DNA from: Salinispora tropica CNB-440
GTDB lineage: Bacteria > Actinomycetota > Actinomycetes > Mycobacteriales > Micromonosporaceae
Direction: 5' to 3'
DNA: 64,000 bases
Assembly (NCBI RefSeq): GCF_000016425.1
Contig: NC_009380.1
Span: 248,001 to 312,000, forward strand
A program made the position numbers and the translations under genes. Shown piece by piece: positions 20,480-27,687 of the stretch. The notes beneath the pieces are model-generated. The model had not been told where the DNA came from. It ran no database searches and saw only the letters and a program-made list of their open reading frames with translations. Position 1 is the first letter of the stretch. The number at the start of each line of letters is the position of its first letter.

Positions 20480-20776
20480 TCAGGCGGGGTCGGCCGCGGT
20501 GAGGACGTCGAAGGACCACAGCTCCCACGTGTTGGCGTAGGTCACCGACTCGGGGGCGCGGTGCGGGCGGGTGGCGTACCAGGCGTCGTACGCCTCGGTG
20601 TCACGCCACTTCGTGACCACCAACCAGGTCGTGCGGTCGTCGGTGGGGCGCAGCACCTGGAAGCCCTCGAACCCGTCCGCATGTTCGATCTTGCCTGGGC
20701 GTGCCGAGAACCGTTCGACGAATTCGTCACCGTGACCTTCGACGATGTCTATCGCATTAATTTTGACGATGCTCAT
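20480..20776 (-). CDS. MhuD-like heme-degrading monooxygenase (ABM domain)
   Basis: 98-aa ferredoxin-fold antibiotic-biosynthesis-monooxygenase protein closely resembling mycobacterial MhuD (MSIVKINAIDIVEGHGDEF, then GFEGFQVLRP). Asn7 and Trp66, two residues known to matter in MhuD, fall at the same positions. His72 is a candidate axial heme ligand, although MhuD uses His75. It is expected to act as a dimer releasing iron from heme without a separate reductase in vitro. The start overlaps the cupin stop (ATGA), so it is the last gene of a three-gene operon. Function is inferred from homology by eye. Confidence 0.82.
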   Translation of the reverse strand: MSIVKINAIDIVEGHGDEFVERFSARPGKIEHADGFEGFQVLRPTDDRTTWLVVTKWRDTEAYDAWYATRPHRAPESVTYANTWELWSFDVLTAADPA

Positions 20777-21156
20777 GTGTCGCTCCTTAGGTCGGCGGCC
20801 GCGGGTGGCTCAGGCCGGTTGGCATCTTTGACGAACGTCAGCATGACGACAGCGTCACTGACCGCTCGCAGGTCGTGTTTGCGATCGGGAATCACCAGGT
20901 AGTCGCCCGCGGAGCCGTGCCACGTCATCTCGGCGGTGCTCACGGTGGCTGTTCCCGACAACAGTTGCAGGGTGGCCTGTCCTGGGTTCTCGTGCTCGCT
21001 CAACGCCGATCCAGCCCGCAGTGCCAGCACTAGTTGCTTCAGGCTGCGGTGATCGGCGTTGAGCGTGGCCGCGGCGCGCCCGGATGAGGCTTCGTGGGCG
21101 CGGGTCACGAGTTCCTGTCCGAGTTCGTGCAGACTTTTCATTGGCGTCGTGGGCAT
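20773..21156 (-). CDS. Small cupin-domain protein
   Basis: 127-aa single cupin barrel: SALSEHENPGQATLQLLSGT as the first cupin motif and GDYLVIPDRKHDLRAVSDA as the second, preserving some His/Glu metal-ligand positions. ATG 21156 is preceded by GAAGGAAAG and overlaps the upstream regulator stop (TGATG); the longer ORF to 21198 is not used. Such minimal cupins bind a metal or small molecule and are often partners of redox enzymes. Here it is sandwiched between a regulator and a heme-degrading enzyme with 4-5 nt overlaps on both sides, so a shared physiological role is likely. Substrate unknown. Confidence 0.82.
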   Translation of the reverse strand: MPTTPMKSLHELGQELVTRAHEASSGRAAATLNADHRSLKQLVLALRAGSALSEHENPGQATLQLLSGTATVSTAEMTWHGSAGDYLVIPDRKHDLRAVSDAVVMLTFVKDANRPEPPAAADLRSDT

Positions 21157-21797
21157 CAGTCTTTCCTTCGGGTGCGGCGGGTCAACGTGATCCGACACGA
21201 GTCAGGTCGCGGGAAAGCGGTGAGTTGGGCCGTCACCGACGTCCCGGCAGCGGCGCGGGTGATCCCGTCCACCATGCCGTCGTGAAGGGAGCAGATGACG
21301 TCGCCGTGGTCGGCTATGAGGTCGAGGAAGGGGCAGTGCCACAACGTGATGTCGGCGCGGTCCCCGGTGACGGTGCTCGTCGGCGCGAACTCATGGGCTT
21401 CGAAGCGGGATGTGAGCGCGGTTGCGGCCCGGGAGAGTGGGGCGCCGTCGATGGCCTCCGTCGGCTGCTCAGATGCCCACGCCCGTCCGGCGTCACGTGC
21501 GAGTGCGCGACCATTCGGCTGCTCGCGCAACGTGCGCGCGAGGAGCCCGGCCAGCAGGCGGTACTGGGTGGGTCCGGCGGTGTCCATGCCGACGGTTGCG
21601 CGATAGGTCATCGGTGGGCGGCCACGGCCGCGAGGAGCGCCGGGTACGCGCTCGGCGAGCTGCGCGCCAACCAGCTCCTCCAGGTGCAGCCGGGTGGTTT
21701 CGACGGGCCAGCCCACGTCGTCCGCGACCTGCTGGGCGGTCATGGCACCGGTTGCCCGGTGGAGAGCCTGCCGCAGGGTTGTTCGCCGACTCGTCAC
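21156..21797 (-). CDS. Winged-helix regulator with three C-terminal cysteines (COG2345/SufR-like)
   Basis: 213-aa DNA-binding protein. The N-terminal winged helix (residues about 5-65) has AQQVADDVGWPVETTRLHLE as the recognition region and the wing GAPRGRGRPPMTYRA. The C-terminal domain has Cys155 (WHCPFLDL), Cys169 (VICSLHDG) and Cys201 (PDSCRITL), a layout that in related SufR-type regulators ligates an Fe-S cluster. The GTG at 21797 is chosen because a TATATT -10 element ends 6 nt upstream, giving a leaderless transcript; the ORF to 22082 overlaps the neighbour. It is first in an operon with the cupin and MhuD-like genes and probably senses iron or redox state. Confidence 0.8.
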   Translation of the reverse strand: MTSRRTTLRQALHRATGAMTAQQVADDVGWPVETTRLHLEELVGAQLAERVPGAPRGRGRPPMTYRATVGMDTAGPTQYRLLAGLLARTLREQPNGRALARDAGRAWASEQPTEAIDGAPLSRAATALTSRFEAHEFAPTSTVTGDRADITLWHCPFLDLIADHGDVICSLHDGMVDGITRAAAGTSVTAQLTAFPRPDSCRITLTRRTRRKD

Positions 21798-21803
21798 GAG
21801 CCA

Positions 21804-21823
21804 AATATACACAAGTTGCCTTG
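21804..21823 (-). promoter_or_regulatory. Leaderless promoter and inverted repeat for regulator-cupin-MhuD operon
   Basis: On the minus strand TATATT (21809-21804) is followed by 6 nt and then the GTG start, placing the predicted transcription start at the start codon. Just upstream is an inverted repeat CAAG-N4-CTTG (21812-21823) inside the spacer, a plausible autoregulatory operator. The -35 is weak. Confidence 0.5.
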
Positions 21824-21915
21824 GGTAAAATAGTGGCGTACCTGGCTGCCCAGGCATCGCCCGGCAAGCTGGAACGACTCCCTGCCGTTCACCTCGGCCC
21901 CCTAGGGTTCGGACC

Positions 21916-23202
21916 GTGGAGCAGCTGGTACGGCGGTTGGGTGTAACCGATGCGGTGGTCATCGGGCTGGGGGCGATGCTCGGGGCGGGCGTCTTCGTGG
22001 TCTTCGCCCCGGCCGCGGCGGCGGCCGGCGGGAACGGTCTGCTGCTGGCGTTGGCCCTGGCCGGGCTGGTGGCCTTCTGCAACGCGACCAGCTCGGCCCG
22101 GTTGGCCGCCCACTACCCCGAGTCCGGCGGCACGTACGTCTACGGGCGGGAGCGACTCGGCCCGTTCGCCGGATTCCTGGCCGGCTGGGGCTTCGTGGTC
22201 GGCAAGACCGCAAGCTGCGCGGCGATGGCACTGACGGTTGGGGCGTACCTCTGGCCGGGCCGGGCCCGGCTCGTCGCCGTCGTCGCCATCGCGGCCGTCA
22301 CCGCCGTGAACCTGCGCGGTGTGGGGAAGACCGCGCAGGCCACGAAGGCGCTTGTCGGGGTGGTGCTGGGGGTTCTGTCCCTGGTCGTGGTGGTCGGCCT
22401 GGCCGGCTTCGCATCGGAGCGGATCGGCGATTCCGGCTCGGTCGGCGGCGTGGTGTTCAGCGATGGTGGCGGTGCCGGGATACACGGTGTGCTGACCGCG
22501 GCGGGGCTGCTCTTCTTCGCCTTCGCCGGGTACGCCCGGATCGCCACTCTCGGCGAAGAGGTACGCGAACCGGAGCGGACGATCCCCCGAGCGGTGCCGC
22601 TGGCGCTGGGTGTGGTGCTGGCGATCTACCTGGTACTGGCAGTGATCACGTTGGGGGTGCTCGGCCCGGACCGGCTGGCCGCCTCCGCCGCGCCCCTGGC
22701 CGACGTGGTGACCACCGTCGGGCTGCCCGGCCTCGCCTGGGTGGTCCGGGCCGGTGCGGCCGTGGCGGTGACCGGGGTGCTGCTGTCGCTGCTCGCCGGC
22801 GTGGGCCGGACCCTGCTGGCGATGGCCCGCCGACGGGACGTACCGGCCGGCCTGGCCACCGTGCACCGGGCGCACCAGGTGCCGTACCGCGCCGAGCTGG
22901 TGGTGGCGGTGGTGGTGGCGGCCGTGGTCCTCGTCGGCGACGTGCGCGGGGCGATCGGCTTCTCCAGCTGCACCGTGCTGGTGTATTACGCGATCACCAA
23001 CGCCTCGGCGCTCACCCTCGGCCGTGATCCGGGCCGTCGGCTGCCGGTACGGCTGCTCGCCGTGCTGGGGCTGGCCGGCTGTGTCACGCTGGCGGTCAGC
23101 CTGCCTCTCGCCAGCGTCGCGGCGGGATTCGGCGTGCTCGCCGTCGGCGCTGGCTGGTACGCGCTGCGTCGGCGGTATATCGATCGGTCCGGCGGTCGTT
23201 GA
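21916..23202 (+). CDS. Amino-acid permease, APC superfamily
   Basis: 428-aa integral membrane transporter with about 12 hydrophobic segments. The first helix carries the APC signature VVIGLGAMLGAGVFVVFAPA (unwound GxG substrate site), and the 2-3 loop has YPESGGTYVYGRERLGPFAGF. The GTG at 21916 gives the normal short cytoplasmic N-terminus. It is divergent from the heme operon across 118 bp and converges with the MurG-like gene. The family imports or exchanges neutral or basic amino acids or amines; specificity cannot be assigned, and no catabolic neighbour suggests one. Confidence 0.92.
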   Translation: MEQLVRRLGVTDAVVIGLGAMLGAGVFVVFAPAAAAAGGNGLLLALALAGLVAFCNATSSARLAAHYPESGGTYVYGRERLGPFAGFLAGWGFVVGKTASCAAMALTVGAYLWPGRARLVAVVAIAAVTAVNLRGVGKTAQATKALVGVVLGVLSLVVVVGLAGFASERIGDSGSVGGVVFSDGGGAGIHGVLTAAGLLFFAFAGYARIATLGEEVREPERTIPRAVPLALGVVLAIYLVLAVITLGVLGPDRLAASAAPLADVVTTVGLPGLAWVVRAGAAVAVTGVLLSLLAGVGRTLLAMARRRDVPAGLATVHRAHQVPYRAELVVAVVVAAVVLVGDVRGAIGFSSCTVLVYYAITNASALTLGRDPGRRLPVRLLAVLGLAGCVTLAVSLPLASVAAGFGVLAVGAGWYALRRRYIDRSGGR

Positions 23203-23252
23203 CCAGCTCCGCGCGGGTCAGCTGGGCCGGAGGCGTCGACCGCTCTGTGCGG

Positions 23253-24422
23253 TCAGCCGCGGCGGGCGGCGTCGATCAGCTCCGTGACGGCGGCGGCAGC
23301 GGCGTCCGGCCGGCCGTGGCGGCGGGCGGCCTCCGCCAGGGCGTGCCGATACGGTGCGTCGTCGAGCAACGTCAACAGTTCGGCGCGGAGCGCGGCGCCG
23401 GTGGCGTCACCGCCGGTGAGCATCCGCACTGCGCCGGCCTCGGCGAGGTACCGGGCGGTCTGCCGCTGCTCGTCGCCGGAGGTCGGCACGAGTGGGATCA
23501 GGATTGCCGGTCGGCCCAACGCCGTCAGCTCGGCTACCGTGCCGGCGCCACTGCGCGCGACCACGATGTCGGCGGCAGCGAGCACGTCGGGCAGTTGCCC
23601 GTGGATGTAATCCACGACGCGGTAGCGGGCCTGCAGGTGCGTCGGCAGCTGGGCGGCGACCTGTCGCATACGGACCAGGTCGTACTCCCCGCACTGGTGC
23701 AGCACCTGGCAGCGCTGGAGGACATCGGGTAGGACCTCGGCGACCATCTGGTTGACCTGCACCGCGCCCTGCGCCCCACCGGTGACGAAGACCAGGGGCA
23801 GGTGCGGCTCCAGCCCGTAGGCGGCTCGGCCGGCGATCGGGTCTCCGGTGAGCATGTCGGGACGGACCGGGTTGCCGGTGACCACTGCTCTGGCCTGCGT
23901 CCGCTTCGACAGGTTCGCCAACGAGGAGGTGTGACTCAGTAGCACCCGGCTGGCGACGAGGGCGAGGATCCGGTTGGCCAGGCCCAGGTTGAGGGTCTGC
24001 TCGTGCATGACCAGGGGCCGCCGGGCCAGCCAGGCGGCCACACCGATCGGGACGGAGACGTAGCCGCCGGTGGACAGGACCACGTGTGGCCGGACCCGCA
24101 GTACGGTCGCCATGGCCTGCAGCACGCCGATCGGAATTCGGAAAGCGTCGGTGATGTTGCGCCACAGCTCCTGACGGTTGGGGGACCGCCGTAACTTTCC
24201 GGTGGTGATGGCGCGGAAGGGCAGGCCCTCCTGCCGGGCGATCCTCGCCTCCAGGCCCTGCTCGACACCGACCCAGAGGATGTCGGGCTCGGCGCCGGTC
24301 TCGGCGAGGCGAGCGCGTAGTGTCCGGATGGTCGTCAGCGCCGGGTAGGTGTGCCCTCCGGTGCCGCCGCCGGTGACGATGATCCGCAAGCCGTGGAGCT
24401 GTTGAGCACTGTAGACGGCCAC
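23253..24422 (-). CDS. MurG-family glycosyltransferase (paralogue outside dcw cluster)
   Basis: 389-aa GT28 glycosyltransferase of the MurG type (UDP-GlcNAc transfer to a lipid-linked acceptor). The GTG at 24422 gives VAVYSAQQLHGLRIIVTGGG; the glycine-rich loop GGGTGGHTYPAL and the UDP-binding region (VTGGAQGAVQVNQMV, VVARSGAGTVAELTALGRPA) are present. The HEQN-like element is HEQTLNLGLANR. GGGGA upstream supports the start. No mur, fts or ddl genes surround it, so it is probably a second MurG-like enzyme rather than the cell-division one. Its acceptor may differ (a glycolipid or specialised cell-wall product). Confidence 0.85.
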   Translation of the reverse strand: MAVYSAQQLHGLRIIVTGGGTGGHTYPALTTIRTLRARLAETGAEPDILWVGVEQGLEARIARQEGLPFRAITTGKLRRSPNRQELWRNITDAFRIPIGVLQAMATVLRVRPHVVLSTGGYVSVPIGVAAWLARRPLVMHEQTLNLGLANRILALVASRVLLSHTSSLANLSKRTQARAVVTGNPVRPDMLTGDPIAGRAAYGLEPHLPLVFVTGGAQGAVQVNQMVAEVLPDVLQRCQVLHQCGEYDLVRMRQVAAQLPTHLQARYRVVDYIHGQLPDVLAAADIVVARSGAGTVAELTALGRPAILIPLVPTSGDEQRQTARYLAEAGAVRMLTGGDATGAALRAELLTLLDDAPYRHALAEAARRHGRPDAAAAAVTELIDAARRG

Positions 24423-24668
24423 GCGTTCCCCTGTGCAGTGTCCGTCCGGCTGGCGTCCCTGTCGGCAAGCCAAGATGGACTGAGTGGGCGTTCTGGCGTT
24501 GTTCGAGATCGACTATAACGTCAGCGACATCCGTCGCTCCGCCGCCCGCCACGGCCGGGCGGCGGAGCTTCGAAAGCGACGTCCGGCTCCCATTCCGTCC
24601 CGGTCTGGGTGGGAACGACACCGCAGCAGGAGAGGGTTGTCGGGTGCGGCGGTGGGTAGGTAGCAGGG
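24423..24668. promoter_or_regulatory. Divergent promoter gap with a long hairpin
   Basis: This 246-bp gap lies between the minus-strand MurG-like gene and the plus-strand gene at 24669. It contains a 13-bp perfect stem (24536-24548 with 24556-24568, arm GCTCCGCCGCCCG) flanked by outer complementary CGTCGCT/AGCGACG elements. An open frame (24484-24663, 59 codons, beginning VGVLALFEIDYNVSDIRRSA) runs through it, but I cannot support it as a gene. The promoter assignment is from position only. Confidence 0.35.
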
Positions 24669-25139
24669 GTGCAGACCTTCCTCCCGTACCCGGACTTCCT
24701 GGCCAGCGCGGCCTCACTGGACCAACGTCGGCTCGGCAAACAGCGAGTGGAGGCGATTCAGGTGCTGCGGGGCCTGACTCGTCCAGGTTATGGCTGGCGG
24801 CACCATCCGGCGGTGAAGATGTGGGCCGGCTACGAGGAGGCGCTGACCCGGTACGGGCTGGACGTGTGCGCGGTCTGGTGCGAGCCGGGCCGAGCCGACA
24901 CCTGCGCCGCGACGCTGGTGACCGACTTCGCCGCCGCCCGGGGCGTGCGCACCGTTCGTACCCAGGCCGAACTGGCCGACGCCGGTGAGCTACCGCCCTG
25001 GCTGGGCCGTGACGACCTGCACCTGAGCCATCGTTCGTCGTTGCTGCGCAAGGACCCGGAGCACTATCGCCCGCAGTTCGGTGACATCCCGATCGACCTG
25101 GACTACGTCTGGCCCCGCTCCGATCGCGCCCCGGGCTAG
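24669..25139 (+). CDS. TIGR02328/MSMEG_6728-like protein (pyrimidine-dimer glycosylase-like fold)
   Basis: 156-aa protein with the actinobacterial TIGR02328 pattern: MQTFLPYPDFLASAASLDQR followed by RLGKQRVEAIQVLRGLTRPGYGWRHHPAVK split across the first 50 residues. A later LSHRSSLLRKDPEHYRPQFG is also conserved. The family is related to T4 endonuclease V-type pyrimidine dimer DNA glycosylases, and the N-terminal RRLGKQRVE helix resembles that fold. Whether it acts on DNA is unproven. The GTG at 24669 has AGGTAGCAGGG upstream. Monocistronic. Confidence 0.75.
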   Translation: MQTFLPYPDFLASAASLDQRRLGKQRVEAIQVLRGLTRPGYGWRHHPAVKMWAGYEEALTRYGLDVCAVWCEPGRADTCAATLVTDFAAARGVRTVRTQAELADAGELPPWLGRDDLHLSHRSSLLRKDPEHYRPQFGDIPIDLDYVWPRSDRAPG

Positions 25140-25233
25140 GAGGAGCCATCGAACCGTGACCGGCGTCACGTGAGTGGGGCAGCCGGGTGGCTGCGTCGAT
25201 ATCGTCACCGCGGCGAAGCGGATCGGAGGGAGA

Positions 25234-26031
25234 GTGGCGGTGGCGGACGCGGAACTGCTCGTCGAGGTGGCCGGTCCGGTGGCGACCGTGGTGATTCACA
25301 ATCCGGCCCGCCGAAACGCGATGACCCCGGCGATGTGGCGGCGCCTGCCGGGGGTGCTCGATCAGCTGGAGGCCGATCCGGCGGTACGGGCGCTGGTGCT
25401 CACCGGAGCCGACGGCACCTTCTGCGCCGGGGCGGACCTCGGTGACCTGGACGAGCTGCTGGACGCTGGCGACGCCAGTATCGCTGTCACGGCCGAGGAA
25501 CGGCTGGCCGCCTTCGCCAAGCCGACGATCGCCGCGATTCGGGGCGCCTGCGTCGGCGGTGGGTGCCAACTCGCCGTCGCCTGCGACCTGCGGCTCGCCG
25601 CCGACGACGCGCGCTTCGGCGTACCTCCGGCCCGGCTCGGCCTGGTCTATCCGGCGCCCACCACCCGCCGGCTGGCCCGGCTGGTCGGGCCGTCCACGGC
25701 GAAGGCCCTGCTCTTCACGGCGGAGCTGATCGACTCCGGGCGGGCGTTGCGGGTCGGCCTGGTCGACGAGGTGCTGCCCGCCACCGCGCTTTCCGCTCGG
25801 GTCGGTGAGGTTACCGCCGCCGTGACTGTGCGGTCTCGGCTCAGCGTCATGGCGGCCAAGGAAATCGTCGATGAGCGGGCGGACGACGACCGGATCGCCT
25901 GGTGGCACGGGCAGGTGCGGACCAGCGGGGAGGCCCGGGAGGGGGTGGCGGCGGCCAACGAGCGCCGGCCGGCCCGCTTTCCGTGGTCCCCGCCCGAGGC
26001 GAGGCCCGGCGAAGCGGTCGGCGCCGGGTAG
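25234..26031 (+). CDS. Enoyl-CoA hydratase/isomerase family protein
   Basis: 265-aa crotonase-fold protein. The oxyanion-hole motifs are GADGTFCAGADLGDLD and IRGACVGGGCQLAVACDLRL. The crotonase catalytic Glu positions appear as the FGVPPARLGLVYP segment without the usual second glutamate, so hydratase chemistry is uncertain and isomerase or hydrolase activity is possible. The GTG at 25234 follows GGAGGG (25225-25230); the GTG at 25240 is an equally good alternative. It stands alone, with no thiolase or acyl-CoA dehydrogenase nearby. It ends 24 bp from the convergent CrtU-like gene. Confidence 0.85.
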   Translation: MAVADAELLVEVAGPVATVVIHNPARRNAMTPAMWRRLPGVLDQLEADPAVRALVLTGADGTFCAGADLGDLDELLDAGDASIAVTAEERLAAFAKPTIAAIRGACVGGGCQLAVACDLRLAADDARFGVPPARLGLVYPAPTTRRLARLVGPSTAKALLFTAELIDSGRALRVGLVDEVLPATALSARVGEVTAAVTVRSRLSVMAAKEIVDERADDDRIAWWHGQVRTSGEAREGVAAANERRPARFPWSPPEARPGEAVGAG

Positions 26032-26054
26032 CGGTTGGGATCGCCGGCTTCCGG

Positions 26055-27581
26055 TCAGTGTCCCCGGGCGAGCAGGCCCCGTGGGCGGATCGAGTGGACC
26101 GGCTCGGTCGCGCCGCCCTCGTCCCGCAGGATGTGGTTGGCGGCGAGGATGCCGGTGACGGCAGACCGTTCCATCAGCGCACTGGGAAGGTCGGCGTGGA
26201 TGCCGTCCCCGGCCAGGTACAGCCGGTCGGCGTCGGTGCGGACGCCCGGTCGCCCCGCGTGGCTGCCGGGCGGGAACGCGGGTGCCTGGGCCTCCACCCG
26301 GGCCCGCAGCTCGCGGATTCGCAGCCGCCCCGCCTCCGGCCAAAGGGCCGTCAACTCGGTCCACATCCGTTCGGCCAGCTCCTCGGCGGGCACGTCCGGT
26401 TCACAGGCGTACGCGTGCAACTCCACCACCGAACCGCCGTTGAGCTCCGCCCAGCGGTGGGACTCCCGCTCGAGCCGGTGGTAGAGCGTCACCGAGTCCA
26501 GGGTGGGCTGCCGGGAGACCCCGTTGAACACCGCCCGGCCGGGATCCACGTCCCCGGTGCACCAGTAGCGGGCCACCGCGTACGGCGGGCCGGGTCGGCC
26601 GAACGCGGGCATACGCGCGACCAGGTCGGGAGCGGCTTCGGCGAGGATGGGGGAGGCCGCGACCAGCGCGGCGAGTGCTGGTGGGTCGACGGCGAGCACG
26701 ACATGCCGGGCCTCGTACGCGCCGGCGGTGCTCACCACCTCCCAGCCGGCGGCGTCACGGTGTAGCCCGGTGGCCGCGGCCTCGGTGACGACCCGGCCGC
26801 CGTGCTGCTCGATGTGCCGGGTGAGGGGCTGCCAGATCGACGTCGCGTAGTCCTCCGCGGGGCAGTCGAAGGCCAGCCCCTCCGGGTTGCCCAGCAGGTA
26901 GAAGTGGAACTGGGCGATCATTTCGGCAGCGGACATCTCCGCTTCGTGGTTGAAGAACGAGTGGGAGAAGACCTCGAAGAGCATCGCTCGGGCTCGGTCC
27001 GGCAGCTGGAGCGAGGTGAGCAGAGCGTCGGCGGTGGTGTCGTCGAACTCGGCGTACGTCTGGATCGGGTCGTAGCTGAGGAGCGGCAGTGCGGCGTCTC
27101 GGTTCATCGCGCGCAGATCCCGCAGGCGCAGGCTGGGGCTGCGCAGGAGGAGGGTGAGCAGGTTCGCTGGCGCCGCAGGCGGCAGCTTGCCGAACTCCTC
27201 GGTCGGCCATTGCGTGGACAGGACCGGGTAACGCGGGATCTGCCGGAGGAACCCCAGCGTCGGGTCGGCCCGGCGGAGGATGTTCCGCCAGTTGTAGTAC
27301 TGGCGGAAGAAGGCGTGGAACCCGTGTTCGTTGATCCGGGTGCCGTCGGGCGAGGCCTCCGGCCACGCGCCGAGTCGTCCGCCGACGGTGGGGGCGGCTT
27401 CCAGGACGGTGACCGGGACTCCCCGTTCGGCCAGCACCACCGCTGCTGACATGCCGGCGATTCCGCCGCCGACCACCACGGTGGGTGCGGGGTGCGGTAG
27501 CCGGGGGGCGCCCCCGCCACCGGGGTCCACCACGTGTTCACGTACGCCGAGAAGTCGACCCACCATTTGCGACAGCGCCAT
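26055..27581 (-). CDS. CrtU-like FAD-dependent oxidoreductase (carotenoid desaturase superfamily)
   Basis: 508-aa flavoprotein of the phytoene-desaturase/amine-oxidase superfamily. The FAD motif is VVVGGGIAGMSAAVVLAERG (residues about 35-54), with the second-strand VLEAAPTVGGRLGAW and a C-terminal YLAGDGIHADLPSALMERSA. The central HGFHAFFRQYYNWRNILRR and SHSFFNHEAEMSAAEMIAQF segments resemble CrtU, the aromatic-carotenoid ring synthase of actinomycetes, more than ordinary desaturases. There is no Rieske domain and no crt cluster nearby, so the substrate may differ. ATG 27581 is chosen because the extension to 27656 lacks support. Confidence 0.75.
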   Translation of the reverse strand: MALSQMVGRLLGVREHVVDPGGGGAPRLPHPAPTVVVGGGIAGMSAAVVLAERGVPVTVLEAAPTVGGRLGAWPEASPDGTRINEHGFHAFFRQYYNWRNILRRADPTLGFLRQIPRYPVLSTQWPTEEFGKLPPAAPANLLTLLLRSPSLRLRDLRAMNRDAALPLLSYDPIQTYAEFDDTTADALLTSLQLPDRARAMLFEVFSHSFFNHEAEMSAAEMIAQFHFYLLGNPEGLAFDCPAEDYATSIWQPLTRHIEQHGGRVVTEAAATGLHRDAAGWEVVSTAGAYEARHVVLAVDPPALAALVAASPILAEAAPDLVARMPAFGRPGPPYAVARYWCTGDVDPGRAVFNGVSRQPTLDSVTLYHRLERESHRWAELNGGSVVELHAYACEPDVPAEELAERMWTELTALWPEAGRLRIRELRARVEAQAPAFPPGSHAGRPGVRTDADRLYLAGDGIHADLPSALMERSAVTGILAANHILRDEGGATEPVHSIRPRGLLARGH

Positions 27582-27687
27582 CGCACCAGTTTGCCGGAGA
27601 TATGCCGGTGTTGAGAATGGACTCGCGCTGCCGACTGCGCCGATATTCGTGATCACCGGGCTGCACGATCGCTACCGGCTGTTTACC

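Noticed and set aside
23238..23254. 6-bp hairpin GACCGC/GCGGTC between APC permease and MurG-like genes
   Set aside because: Short, overlaps a stop codon, no T-run; too weak to call a terminator.
23407..26364. 985-codon minus-strand ORF spanning three genes
   Set aside because: Low-complexity Arg/Pro/Gly translation crossing the MurG-like, TIGR02328 and crotonase genes, each of which has solid motifs in another frame.
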